From NCBI GenBank assembly GCA_032139905.1, contig JAQJDB010000001.1, positions 62,001-126,000 on the forward strand: a DNA stretch of 64,000 nt, written 5' to 3'. Positions 24,658-34,550 of the stretch are shown here, one piece after another (the stretch's first letter is position 1; every line of letters begins with the position of its first letter). The notes under the pieces are model-generated. The model had not been told where the DNA came from. It saw nothing but the letters and a program-made list of their open reading frames with translations, and did no database searches. Source of the DNA: Nitrospira sp. MA-1 (GTDB lineage: Bacteria; Nitrospirota; Nitrospiria; Nitrospirales; UBA8639). The position numbers and the translations under genes were made by a program.

Positions 24658-25848
24658 ATGTCGGGTTTAGGTTGTCGTCACTATAGAAACCTGATCGGTC
24701 TGCTTGGAGCTTTTGGAATGATGTTGGGATGTGTTGGTGGTCCCGTCGGGAATGAAGCCTATAAAAAAGAAGGGTTTCAAGTGACTCGTCCTAATCCGGG
24801 AGCCAGGGTGGTGTTGAGGGGAAATCATGCGGCTGCCGTCAATCAGGCCTTTCATTGGTTAAACGACCATCAACTACTGGTGGTCGATCGGCGGGTGGAT
24901 CCGAACATGACCGCTCAGAAATTTTCCCGTCAAAATGACACCGAACGGCAAACCCAATTTTTAGCAGTCGATCGTATGGTTGGGGCGACTTTATGGGTCT
25001 TTGCCCAGGTCGATGAAACTTCGTTGTTAAATTCCACGGTAGATTCCATGAATGGCGAGTCTCAAAACCTCAACGCGGCTACCGTAGACATTCAAGGGAT
25101 CGATGCGAAAACCGGAGAGGTCATGTTCGGAGCCAAGGCCTGGAATTCTGACCCACTGGTGGTATCCGATCAAGTGATACAAGATTTGACCATCGTTGCC
25201 CTTGAACAGGCTTGGCAGAAATCAGCGGTCCAGCCTTCCTCGCCACAAGAGGTGAAATCAGAGGATACCACCGAGCCTCCGGCACTTCAGGTAGCGCCGG
25301 TATCGGCTGATTCTTCCAGTTCACCCACCACAACTCAGTCGGCGAAGGTATATTCAGAGTCGCCTGGATCAGCCACTGTGGCCCAGTCAGAGCCGGTGGA
25401 ATCAAGCGCGACTTCTCCAGAGCAGACTCCGGTCATTGCAGACCCGGTTTCTGAGGAAATGTCTCCCGTGTCTGTTGAGACACCGGTATCGGTTGAGCCA
25501 TCTTCTGATACACCTATGACAACTCAGCCAGAACCGGCAGATTTGGAGCCGTCTGCTGAGCCAGCCGTGGATCAGCCGGCGGATGCCGAAAATTCAGGGA
25601 ACTCAGACGATTCGTCCTTGGGACTTCAAGTCGCGAGTGGAGCCTTGTCGATTTTGTATACGCCGGTCAAAGTGGTCTATGCCGGCGTGGGTGGGATATT
25701 TGGAGGGTTTGTTTATCTGGTGACCGCAGGGAATGAACGGGCGGCTCAATCAGTTTGGGACGCCAGTCTTAAAGGGGATTATTGGCTCACCCCGGACCAT
25801 TTACAAGGGAACGAACCTGTTCGCTTCAAGGGAGAAACGACGCGTTAA
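24658..25848 (+). CDS. lipoprotein with a long Pro/Ser/Glu-rich linker
   Basis: 396 aa from MSGLGCRHYRN; the frame extends 28 codons further upstream but the signal peptide with lipobox GMMLGC (Cys about 25) fixes the start. An N-terminal domain (about 30-190, with AVNQAFHWLNDHQLLVVDRR and MVGATLWVFAQVDE) resembles domains that compute adhesion or assembly lipoproteins, but no family is named. Residues about 195-330 are low-complexity P/S/E/T/V. The C-terminus has glycine-rich hydrophobic helices (VYAGVGGIFGGFVYLVTAG) that could insert in a membrane. Its stop overlaps the convergent PPTase stop by 4 bp. Confidence 0.7.
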   Translation: MSGLGCRHYRNLIGLLGAFGMMLGCVGGPVGNEAYKKEGFQVTRPNPGARVVLRGNHAAAVNQAFHWLNDHQLLVVDRRVDPNMTAQKFSRQNDTERQTQFLAVDRMVGATLWVFAQVDETSLLNSTVDSMNGESQNLNAATVDIQGIDAKTGEVMFGAKAWNSDPLVVSDQVIQDLTIVALEQAWQKSAVQPSSPQEVKSEDTTEPPALQVAPVSADSSSSPTTTQSAKVYSESPGSATVAQSEPVESSATSPEQTPVIADPVSEEMSPVSVETPVSVEPSSDTPMTTQPEPADLEPSAEPAVDQPADAENSGNSDDSSLGLQVASGALSILYTPVKVVYAGVGGIFGGFVYLVTAGNERAAQSVWDASLKGDYWLTPDHLQGNEPVRFKGETTR

Positions 25849-26597
25849 TCCTTCCAATCCCAAAACAATACTTCAACCGAAGGGCATGCCACGGCTAGTG
25901 CTCCGATGTGGGCCTGGCCTGCATTGATGCGAAAGAGTGAACAGTCGTTCCTCCGATCGGGTTTATGTGTTGACAGCACAGTAGCTTTCCATCCGTCCTG
26001 GTCGAGTGCAATCTCACATTGAGCCATTCCACCCGATAATCCAATTCCCTGCATTTTGAGATACGCTTCCTTGCAGGTCCAGTAGGCCAAAAACTCTTGC
26101 GTCCGCTTGTCAGGTGAAAAGGTGGCAAGGTACGCCGCCTCCCGTGGAGAAAAATACCTTGTGGCGATATCCTGATCGCTGACATTCCGGTCGACCTCTT
26201 CCACATCAATCCCCACAGCATGTTCAACCGTGAAGGCCAGCAATGCCATTCCACTCGTATGAGAGACATTGAATTGTAATGACGGATGGGATGGTTCAGT
26301 CAGAGAGGGTTTCCCTTGTAAGTTGTTCCCAAGTCCGAGAGTACTGGGGGGAATTCCCACATAGTGACCGATCAAATTTCGAAGTATGCCTCTGGTTGAA
26401 ATAAATTGGTATTGGTGGTGAGGAAGCCGATACCGTTCTGCCCGTGCCCGTTCTTCCTCAGATAGGTCGGCACGGTAAAGAGCAGCCTGCCGGGGTGACA
26501 TATCCAGATGAACTCGCCACACATGGACCACGCCTGGCGACAGGCTCCTAAAAATGTCAGGAGAGGAGGGGCAAGCCCAGTGGGTGGAAGGCAGCAT
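25845..26597 (-). CDS. 4'-phosphopantetheinyl transferase (Sfp-type)
   Basis: 250 aa. It transfers phosphopantetheine from CoA to acyl or peptidyl carrier proteins. Motifs are FNVSHTSGMALLAF (about 108-121), VGIDVEEVDR with the Mg-binding D and E, and WTCKEAYLKMQGIGLS. The length and N-terminal domain (RADLSEEERARAERYRLPHHQYQFI) place it with Sfp/Gsp-type enzymes, which often serve polyketide or nonribosomal peptide synthesis, rather than the short AcpS. No carrier-protein gene is in the window. Confidence 0.92.
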   Translation of the reverse strand: MLPSTHWACPSSPDIFRSLSPGVVHVWRVHLDMSPRQAALYRADLSEEERARAERYRLPHHQYQFISTRGILRNLIGHYVGIPPSTLGLGNNLQGKPSLTEPSHPSLQFNVSHTSGMALLAFTVEHAVGIDVEEVDRNVSDQDIATRYFSPREAAYLATFSPDKRTQEFLAYWTCKEAYLKMQGIGLSGGMAQCEIALDQDGWKATVLSTHKPDRRNDCSLFRINAGQAHIGALAVACPSVEVLFWDWKD

Positions 26598-26824
26598 TGA
26601 TTTCAGAGGGATTGTATCGGAAGGGCGGCTTGGCTGAAACCCTTTGAGCCTTCTATAAAGAGTCGATGACCGGTGTGTTCCACGTTCCTATTTTTCATCA
26701 ACTTTCCTATACTGCCGACTTCTGCAAGAATATGAGGGTAGGAACCAGGTATCCTTGCAGAGTTCTCGAGAGGGCAACCACTGACCACACCTGAAAGGCT
26801 TTCCCAGATGACAGCTCGGATCAT

Positions 26825-27259
26825 ATGTTTTATTTAAAATCCCGGGGTGCCACAACTACATTACATTGGTTCTTCGGTTTCGTCGTGTTTACTTTTCTTG
26901 TCTCATGTTCGGAGAAAGGCCTGTCTGATATGACCCCCGAGCAACTGTTAGCCTCAATCGAAATAGGCAGGGCGCCAGTGATCGTGGATGTCCGCTCGCA
27001 AAGTGAATACGATGCCGGGCATGTGCCCGGCGCTGTGCATCTGCCTTTTTACGCCATGTGGAGCCGTCATAAGGAGGCGAATGGCACACCGAAGGACCCG
27101 ATTGTCGTATATTGCGAGCATGGCCCGAGAGCGTGGATAGGCAAATTTGCCCTCTGGACGATGGGGTATAAGAATATTGGGTATCTGGACGGGCACATGT
27201 CAGGCTGGAAACAGCGAGGTATGCCCATGGAAAACCGCGCCGATAAATCGAATAAGTAA
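26825..27259 (+). CDS. rhodanese-domain lipoprotein
   Basis: 144 aa. The N-terminal signal ends in lipobox FLVSC (Cys about 28). A single rhodanese domain follows: PVIVDVRSQSEYDAGHVPGAVHLPF (about 51-75) and the active-site loop YCEHGPRA with the catalytic Cys, ending GWKQRGMPM. It is probably a periplasmic sulfurtransferase or thiol carrier anchored to a membrane. It is divergent from the PPTase gene. Confidence 0.88.
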   Translation: MFYLKSRGATTTLHWFFGFVVFTFLVSCSEKGLSDMTPEQLLASIEIGRAPVIVDVRSQSEYDAGHVPGAVHLPFYAMWSRHKEANGTPKDPIVVYCEHGPRAWIGKFALWTMGYKNIGYLDGHMSGWKQRGMPMENRADKSNK

Positions 27260-27430
27260 GTACTAAGCCGCCGCCTCCACCTTATAGTTAACCCTCTCGC
27301 AGGACTCTATGTTCATGATTGAATCTCCAATTTGTGGATAAATAGGTCTATGAGAAGAACTGCTATTTTTTCGCCTTTGCGTGGTCCTGTTTTACGTGGA
27401 TAAGAGATAGCCAGCCTACCTTCCCTACCC

Positions 27431-28291
27431 TCATTTTCCTTTTGTTTCCTCTGGGGGACCTAGTTTCTCGATCACATAGCCGTGAGGATGTGAGGGATGG
27501 CTCATCTCGGTCCGGAGCCGGGGATGCCGTCGAGGGGGAAGCCACCGCAACGCATTAGCTCGAAGCTTCAGAAGTGAGGGTACCGCCCATCGCATAAATG
27601 TAGACGGTTGAGGAAAGCCAAACGCCTTAAGTAGGGGCGGCTCCAAAAGGGAATAGATAGCGGACTGGACAGAAGGTGCCAACACTTTTGGGAACCATCC
27701 TGAAAACATATTCACGGTCGCCATGCCTGTACGGTAATTTGATAACGCGTACTGAAAGTGGTGGCGTTCATACTCTACATTAAAACGCTCAAAGGTCTGG
27801 TAATCCTCTGGAATTTCCTGGATGTGCATGCGTTGTCCGACGGCTTGCCAGAAGTAAAACAGGCCGAGACGTTCCTGCTCGCACATGATTCGCCAGCCGA
27901 ACCGACGGTTCCACCGAATGGGTTCGAAGAGAAACGTGGACAGAACATAGAGAAAGTCTTCGTTGTTTATCGAGAATCGTCCGTGTAGCTTGTTTATGCG
28001 TTGGATGGCCCGCAGGCCTCGCTCGCTGCTGTATCCCCATTCCAATAATTCGCTGATCAGAATGTCGGTGTCGTCATAGCGTTTTTGAGTTCGTTGCCGG
28101 AATTCTCCGGTCCGATCCAGCAGCCTGGAAATACTCGGAACACAAAAGGTGCGAAACAAGGCCAATTCCAGAGCGCGGGTCGTGTCGAAGGAAAAATCGT
28201 AACAGGTGGACAAAAAGACAATACGTTCATGATCCTTTTGTGGATCGAGCGTTTGGATTTCCTTGAGTATGCGGTCTCGCGCCATCATCAC
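27431..28291 (-). CDS. oxygenase MpaB family protein (DUF2236)
   Basis: 286 aa (a second ATG two codons in is equally possible). It has the helical haem-binding fold of the MpaB/latex-clearing-protein family: ELALFRTFCVPSISRLLDRTGEF, KRYDDTDILISELLEWG, INKLHGRFSINNEDFLYVLSTF with the haem-binding-type His, EPIRWNRRFGWRIMCEQERL. The C-terminal basic tail is poorly conserved. Known relatives cleave C=C bonds of polyprenoids or act in mycophenolate synthesis, but the substrate here cannot be inferred. Confidence 0.8.
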   Translation of the reverse strand: MMMARDRILKEIQTLDPQKDHERIVFLSTCYDFSFDTTRALELALFRTFCVPSISRLLDRTGEFRQRTQKRYDDTDILISELLEWGYSSERGLRAIQRINKLHGRFSINNEDFLYVLSTFLFEPIRWNRRFGWRIMCEQERLGLFYFWQAVGQRMHIQEIPEDYQTFERFNVEYERHHFQYALSNYRTGMATVNMFSGWFPKVLAPSVQSAIYSLLEPPLLKAFGFPQPSTFMRWAVPSLLKLRANALRWLPPRRHPRLRTEMSHPSHPHGYVIEKLGPPEETKGK

Positions 28292-28589
28292 AATCTCTCA
28301 CTTTTCTTACATCCGGTCATATCCCACCATAAACTTCTTAACGGATCAATATAAGAAGTGTGACTTGGAAAGGGTTTTCAGGACTCTCATTAGGACTCGT
28401 TTTTGGATAATGCCATATCAGGGAGGATTCTCCCTCAGCAAGAACTTGGGGAACTGCTGGCGAGGGCTTTGCTTGTGATTCGAAAATTTCTCATTTTTGG
28501 TTAGAATAACTGCGGGGCTGTTCCTCTTTTTAAACCGTGGGAAACCAGGGCAATCTCTAAAGCAAATTGGCACAGCAGGAGGATCCGTC

Positions 28590-28670
28590 ATGCATTCCGG
28601 TCATAGTCATTACCGGAACTTTATGGTTGTGATGGCAGATCGAAATACGACCCTGTCCCGGGTTCGTTGA
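28590..28670 (+). CDS. possible 26-aa small ORF ahead of the GGH gene
   Basis: MHSGHSHYRNFMVVMADRN and a few more residues, with a very good ribosome site (AGCAGGAGG, 7 nt before the ATG) in an otherwise empty 465-bp spacer (28292-28756). It could be a leader peptide or a microprotein. The His-rich start (HSGHSHYR) is notable. No homologue known to me. Confidence 0.3.
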   Translation: MHSGHSHYRNFMVVMADRNTTLSRVR

Positions 28671-28756
28671 ACCATACCGTTTGAGAGACGGGAAAACTGC
28701 ACAGTCCATTGTATATATTAAGGTAGCCTAAAAATTTTTAACGAGGAGATCATCAT

Positions 28757-29830
28757 ATGTCAGCATATCGCAACATCATGGTTCTTCTGGCCGCGCTTCT
28801 GTCTGTCATGGCCTTGTCCGGCGCTGTTGCCCGTGCAGAGGTCGACTTCTATTCCCACGATGAACGGAATCTCCGTCCCGTAATTGGTGTTTTCAGTCAA
28901 GAGACTGAGACGATCACCGGATCGAGCACAATCGACCCCGCAGTGAAAGCGGAGCTCTCCCGGTATCGGTATATGATTCCCGCCAGTTACGTGAAATGGG
29001 TTGGACAGGCAGGTGGACGGGTGCTGCCTATTCTCCTGAATCAGCCAGAGAGGTACTACGATGAAATCTTCGAAAAGACGAACGGGATTCTTTTCCCTGG
29101 TGGGAATCAGGGGATCGATCCGTCAGACATTTATACGGAGGAGGGGGAAATCCTTTGGAACTTAGCCAAGGAGGCGAATGATCGTGGCGACTACTATCCG
29201 ATATGGGGGACATGTCTGGGGTTCGAAGAGCTTTCGGTGTTGGAGACGGGCAACGGCAATGTGATCAACCTCAATGTGGTGGCGACGAATCTGGCCCTGT
29301 CCCTGCGGTTCACTCGTGATGCGAGACAGAGCAGGCTCTTTACGTCGTTTCCCCCAAAGCTCCTAAGGGCGATTCGAACCCAGAGGCTGACCTTCAACTC
29401 CCACGACCACGGGCTGCTGGTCAGCGAATACCGGTCGAACCCATCGCTGTATTCGTTTTTTGACATGCTGTCGTTTAATGAAGCGCCTGCGGGTCAGGTG
29501 TTTGTGAGCACCATGGAGGCACGAGATTATCCATTCTACGGCACGCAGTGGCATCCGGAGAAGAACAATTTCGAATGGAGCCAGAACGCTGACTATTCAA
29601 ACATCCCCCATTCGCCGAACGCCATACTGGTTTCCGAAGCCACGGCCCGGTTTTTCCTTAGTGAAGCGAGAAAGTCAGGGCACATCTTTCCCGAAGCCCG
29701 ACGCGACGAACTGATCTACTCCGCCCCGATCATCTACACGGGTAAGGGCGACTGGATCTACGAGCAGGTCTACGTCTTTTGTCCAACGGACGCGAGGTCT
29801 TGTTCACTGAGTAAAAAATTAGCAGAGTGA
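28757..29830 (+). CDS. exported gamma-glutamyl hydrolase (peptidase C26)
   Basis: 357 aa with AACGAGGAG before the ATG and a signal peptide (MVLLAALLSVMALSGAVARA). It is a class I glutamine-amidotransferase-like hydrolase close to eukaryotic-type folylpoly-gamma-glutamate hydrolase: RPVIGVFSQE, the catalytic Cys in YPIWGTCLGFEELS (about residue 156), and the His in FYGTQWHPEKNNFEW (about 270). It would remove gamma-linked glutamates, from folate polyglutamates or other gamma-glutamyl chains, outside the cytoplasm. No folate genes adjoin it. Confidence 0.87.
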   Translation: MSAYRNIMVLLAALLSVMALSGAVARAEVDFYSHDERNLRPVIGVFSQETETITGSSTIDPAVKAELSRYRYMIPASYVKWVGQAGGRVLPILLNQPERYYDEIFEKTNGILFPGGNQGIDPSDIYTEEGEILWNLAKEANDRGDYYPIWGTCLGFEELSVLETGNGNVINLNVVATNLALSLRFTRDARQSRLFTSFPPKLLRAIRTQRLTFNSHDHGLLVSEYRSNPSLYSFFDMLSFNEAPAGQVFVSTMEARDYPFYGTQWHPEKNNFEWSQNADYSNIPHSPNAILVSEATARFFLSEARKSGHIFPEARRDELIYSAPIIYTGKGDWIYEQVYVFCPTDARSCSLSKKLAE

Positions 29831-30108
29831 TCGAGGGCACCGTGCGAGTGGATTGTGGCAACTGAAGGATTTGTTGTAGATACCATCACGATTTTCCAAC
29901 ACGTAATCTGGTGCTGTCTCAAAGGGGAAGGCTTCGATGAATTGTGGTGCTGGTCCATAGCACCGTTGGTTGTTCGGTTACATTTGACGCAACATCAGCT
30001 TCTCACAATATTTTTGCTCTGCGTGTCACGCGACCAGAGGGGAGCACAAAATCAGATTTTTTTGTGTCCCGACTGATCCTTTTTAGAACCTCCCATCATT
30101 TTAGACAG

Positions 30109-31712
30109 TCACCGGGCCAAATCTTGTGCAAGAAACTGGGGTGGTTTGCGATATTTGGTGGCCTCTTCAAACGCATAGGCTATTTTAATCAGGGTTGGTT
30201 CGCTGTAGGCCCCCCCAATAAAGGAAATGCCGACCGGAACCCCAAGATATATCCGGCGGGAACCGAGATATGCGGATAACCGGCCACAGCCGGAGCGGAG
30301 GGAGTCCACTCTTGGCTCTTCCAAGGTGGAACGAGATGATCGCCTAGAATGAGGTCAATCGGCATAACCGGCCCGTAGGTGGGAGCCACGATGGCGTCCA
30401 GCTCATATTTCTTTATGGTGGCATCAATCCCTTCCGTGGCGGCAAGCCGACGGTTTCGATCCAAGGCATCCAAATAGGTTTTTTCTGTTAACGGACCTGT
30501 CTTGTCAGCCATCTCAAAAATTTCCTGTTCAAAGTACGGCATCTCGAGGCTTCGGTGGTTCTCATTGAAGGCCATAAGATCCTTGATCGTTTGAGGCCCG
30601 GTAGAGGAACGTGTGCGGAGATATTTTTCAAGAGAGGTCTTAAATTCATAGAGCAACACGGTCAATTCGGAGTTACCGAATTGTCCTGCCGTTTCCACAT
30701 TCGCGGGATCAATAATAAGAGCACCCTGTTGTTTCATGACCTCGATGGACCTATTGATGAGCGCGTCAACCTTTTCGTGATACCCAAAATAATTTCTGGC
30801 AATCCCGATACGTGCTCCATGTAATCCCTTGGGGTCCAGAAATTGGGTATAGTCCGAATAGGATTTTCCACGAGACTCTTCAGTACGGGGGTCACGGGGA
30901 TCTATCCCTGTCAACGCGCCGAGCACAATGGCTGCATCAGCCACCGTTCGAGTCAGGGGACCTGCCGTATCCTGGGTCGGTGCAGCAGGAATCATGCCGG
31001 CGCGGCTCACAAGGCCCACCGTAGGCTTGATACCCACGATGGAATTGGCTGATGCCGGACAGACAATCGACCCATCCACTTCGGCCCCGATGGCCACAGC
31101 TACTAAGTTTGCGGCCACGGCTGCCCCGGATCCCGAACTGGACCCGCAAGGATTCCGTGTCAAGATATAGGGATTCTTGGTTTGACCTCCCCGGGCGCTC
31201 CATCCGCTGCTGGCGCGAGTGGACCGCATGTAACCCCACTCCGACATATTGGCTTTGCCGATAACCACGGCTCCGGCTTTCCGGAGTTGTTTGGCCACAA
31301 AAGAATCCCTGGGCACAGGAATGCCTTCCAACGCATAGGAACCGCCCGTGGTACTCAGTTTGTCCGCCGTATCAATACTATCCTTCAACAGAACGGGAAT
31401 TCCGTGTAATGGACCACGAATCTGTTCGTCACGACGTTCTTGATCCAGTTGATCCGCGATGGCCAACGCATCAGGATTGACCTCCAGATATGATCGAATC
31501 GCCGGACCCCTTTTGTCGATTTCTTCTACCCGTTTCAAATACATTTCGACAATTGATCGCGAAGTGTACGTTCCCATCCGCATCCCTTCTTGCAGGTCGG
31601 TGATGGTCGCCTCTTCCAGTTCGAAGGCCCATGGATTCGACGGAATGAAAAGGATGCAAATCAAGCCTACGGTATTGACTAAGAGACGGTACGGCACTTG
31701 ACCAATTTTCAT
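30109..31712 (-). pseudogene. exported amidase (amidase-signature family) with a frameshift near its end
   Basis: Start ATG at 31712 (AGAGAGG upstream), with a signal peptide (LLVNTVGLICILFIPSNPWA). The catalytic triad is seen in VLLKDSIDTADKLSTTGGS (Lys), the GSSSGSGAAVAAN block with the cis-Ser, and DGSIVCPASANSIVGIKP (nucleophile Ser; DGSIV is seen in Bacillus-type peptide amidases). The frame ends in an unrelated tail after SVPAGYILG. One base fewer in a G run near 30238 moves the true ending VPVGISFIGGAYSEPTL...FLAQDLAR into another frame that stops at 30109. Either a real one-base deletion or a sequencing error. Confidence 0.85.
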
Positions 31713-32028
31713 CCGGGTTACCTCTCTCATGGCGTTTGTTTGTGACCCCTCATTTTCAAATTGTTAGGCAGCCGGTCCGACGATAACTATATAGAACAAA
31801 AAAGCCAAGCCATCCGTGGGATCCATACCTACTCGAAACCCTCTCCATAATGTCGAATCTCCCGAAATTATTCCGGTAGAATAGTTACAACGGCAAGGTG
31901 AAATTTTGACTCTTCTCCCTTTTTCCCTCTTACTCTTCTCTTGATTTTGGTCAACCAAGCGGCTTGGGTTTATTCAGGTGATCACAGACTCACTCCAAAT
32001 AGCCTGGGACAGCTTTAAGAAAGGACGA

Positions 32029-33126
32029 ATGATGTATCCTCACACGATCTCTCGTTTCATATTGGTTGTGTTAGTCATGAGTGTTTGTATGGTTGAGGAA
32101 GTTCAAGCATCCTCTCTATGCCAATCCCCTGGTTTTCCACGATGGACATTCGATCAATCGCATATTTTTCCTCAAGATAGACCGTTAGCCCGACCTGAAG
32201 ATGGGAAAGCCTTACCTGATGGTCGCCTGGTCGTGGCGGATGAAAGATTCGGTCTCTACCTTATTGAGCCAAACAATTCCCATCGCCCTTTTGGTCGGTT
32301 CAGCGAGGTGGGATACGTTCATACTCCCCCGGACCCTGCCGGAGGCGTTCAAGCTGTGTTTCTGGAGCATGACACCCGTCATCTGCTTGTAGGGGATATT
32401 TATTCAGGAAAAATTTACAGAGTAAATACTCAAACCGAAGAGACGCGGCTTATTTATGATCACCCGTATGGGGTCAACAGTGTGTATCGAGACCGCAACG
32501 GGACGATCTGGTTTACTCAGTCGACCAACAATATAGAAGCCCGTGGGAAAGAAGATCTCTGGGCCAGCGTAAACTTACCTGTCCCGACGGGAGCTGTTTT
32601 TAAATTGCCGGGGTCGGGGGAGGGGTTTGCTGAGAAAGCCGAAGAAGTTGCCAACAATCTTTACTTCGCCAACGGAATCACGTTCGACAAGACAGAGAAG
32701 TATATGTATGTGTCGGAATCGATGATGGATCGCGTGCTTCGTTTCCGTGTAAATGTTGAGAGCGGCTCGGTCTCGGAGAGCGAGGTCTACCAGAACGTGT
32801 ATGTATCGGACAATCTAGCCGTCGACAGTGACAACAATCTATGGATCGCTTCATTTGTAGGGAATAAAGTCATGGTAGTCGATAATACTTGTCGCGCGGT
32901 GCACACGGTCTTTCAGGCGACGTCGACAAGCCACTCTGACTTTTTGAAGGAATGGACCAAGCGTAGTCATCTTGGTCAGCCTCGTAATGAAGTGTTGACG
33001 CCGGAGGCTTTCAACCCATTACCGAATTTTCTCACGGGGCTGTTCTTTTCTCCTAATTTCGACACCGTCTACTTTACAGGCCTGGGCAACGCCATCCTTA
33101 CATATGCCATGTCGACAGGCCGATAA
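32029..33126 (+). CDS. exported SMP-30/strictosidine-synthase-like beta-propeller protein
   Basis: 365 aa from the ATG at 32029 (AAAGGACG upstream). A signal peptide ends about EEVQASS. Six-bladed propeller repeats include LPDGRLVVADERFGLYLIEP, HLLVGDIYSGKIYRVN, YGVNSVYRDRNGTIWFTQST, NGITFDKTEKYMYVSESMMD and NLAVDSDNNLWIASF. The family includes gluconolactonases and strictosidine synthase-like enzymes. The substrate is unknown. It is convergent with the MFS gene, 27 bp apart. Confidence 0.82.
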   Translation: MMYPHTISRFILVVLVMSVCMVEEVQASSLCQSPGFPRWTFDQSHIFPQDRPLARPEDGKALPDGRLVVADERFGLYLIEPNNSHRPFGRFSEVGYVHTPPDPAGGVQAVFLEHDTRHLLVGDIYSGKIYRVNTQTEETRLIYDHPYGVNSVYRDRNGTIWFTQSTNNIEARGKEDLWASVNLPVPTGAVFKLPGSGEGFAEKAEEVANNLYFANGITFDKTEKYMYVSESMMDRVLRFRVNVESGSVSESEVYQNVYVSDNLAVDSDNNLWIASFVGNKVMVVDNTCRAVHTVFQATSTSHSDFLKEWTKRSHLGQPRNEVLTPEAFNPLPNFLTGLFFSPNFDTVYFTGLGNAILTYAMSTGR

Positions 33127-33153
33127 CGGAGAAAGTCGTGGGCCACGCTCAAA

Positions 33154-34416
33154 TCAGTCAAGTTCGATGAACGCCGTTTCGCGAATAAGGAAGATTGATG
33201 TCAGCAAGGTGACCGCTCCACCCATGGCGATCCAATACGCCGGCATGATCGGATTGCCTGAAGCTGCAATCAGCCAGGCGGCCATCAGCGGCGTAGTGCC
33301 GCCAAACACGCCGATCGAAAGGTTATACGCAAACGCGAGGCCGGTGCATCGGACGGGACCCGGAATCAATTCCACATTGGCGGCGACAATCCCTCCGGCT
33401 AACATTCCGATGATCAACGCGAACCCCAATTCCCCAAGGAGAATAGTTATCGGATGAGTCGTGTGGATCAAAAGGAAAAGCGGAATGGCTCCGAAGGTCA
33501 TCAGCGTACCGGCAGCGATCAATACAGGCTTACGCCCGATTTTATCCGATAGCCAGGCGCCCATCGGAAGGAACAATAACAACAGGGCCATGCTTAACGT
33601 GTTCAGATTAAAGGCCACGCCCTCAGGCAAATGATCGATTTCCTTGATGTAGGTGACGGCATAGACAAAAGCCGCGTAAAAAGAAATGCCATACCCAACA
33701 TTAAGGAGTGCGACCTTCATGACTGATGAGCGGTGTTTCCCAAAGGAATCGAGGACCGGGCTTGTCGTTTCACCGACAGGCCTTTCAGTGTGGATATTAC
33801 GCCGGACAAAATATCCAGTGCCGGCTACCAGCGCACCCAGGATAAATGGAAGACGCCAACCCCAACTGACTACTTGTGCCTCATCAAGCCCATTCGTCAG
33901 GAGTGCCCCGACACCGGAGCCTAAAAGGATCCCGGCTCCTGCCCCCCAGACACCCCAAATGGCACTGAAGGCTCTTCGATTGTGCGGAGAATTTTCTACC
34001 AAAAAGACCAAGGAACTCGTGTACTCCCCGCCCACCGATAATCCCTGAATCATTCGAAAAGCGACCAGCAAAACAGGGGCCGCCAATCCGATTTCCGCGT
34101 GAGTAGGTAAAAGACCAATCAACACTGTGGGAACAGCCATGGTGATGACTGAAAGCGTCAGCGCGCGGGTGCGTCCAATTAAGTCACCGATCCGGCCAAA
34201 CAACAAACCTCCCAAGGGCCGAACCAAAAAGCCTGCGGCGAACGCACCGAAGGCCGTGATCAATGAAACGGCTGGATTATCGGACGGAAAAAATTGGCGT
34301 CCAATGATGGTGGCAAAATAGCCGTACACGGCAAAGTCATACCACTCCATCACGTTGCCGATGAGCCCGGCTAGGATAATGCGTTGCCGGGACGAAGATG
34401 GCGCTTCACTCTCCAA
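33154..34416 (-). CDS. MFS transporter, metabolite:H+ symporter (MHS/ProP-like) family
   Basis: 420 aa from TTG (MESEAPSSSRQ). Twelve membrane helices; hallmarks are GNVMEWYDFAVYGYFA, the loop 2-3 motif GRIGDLIGRTRAL, FRMIQGLSVGGEYTSSLVFLVE, and WLSDKIGRKPVL in the second half. The MHS family imports osmolytes or carboxylates with protons (ProP, KgtP, ShiA). The substrate cannot be set from sequence alone. It is full length and alone. Confidence 0.9.
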   Translation of the reverse strand: MESEAPSSSRQRIILAGLIGNVMEWYDFAVYGYFATIIGRQFFPSDNPAVSLITAFGAFAAGFLVRPLGGLLFGRIGDLIGRTRALTLSVITMAVPTVLIGLLPTHAEIGLAAPVLLVAFRMIQGLSVGGEYTSSLVFLVENSPHNRRAFSAIWGVWGAGAGILLGSGVGALLTNGLDEAQVVSWGWRLPFILGALVAGTGYFVRRNIHTERPVGETTSPVLDSFGKHRSSVMKVALLNVGYGISFYAAFVYAVTYIKEIDHLPEGVAFNLNTLSMALLLLFLPMGAWLSDKIGRKPVLIAAGTLMTFGAIPLFLLIHTTHPITILLGELGFALIIGMLAGGIVAANVELIPGPVRCTGLAFAYNLSIGVFGGTTPLMAAWLIAASGNPIMPAYWIAMGGAVTLLTSIFLIRETAFIELD

Positions 34417-34550
34417 TGACTTGAAATCCCTTCACTCCCACGCGAACCTCGCATGAGCTATTCATTCGCTCTAAATCGTTTTGTATGAGCAGCCATGTCG
34501 ACTTTCTGGTTTTGGTGTTGATGCAAGGGCCCTACCCTTCCATGACTGGT

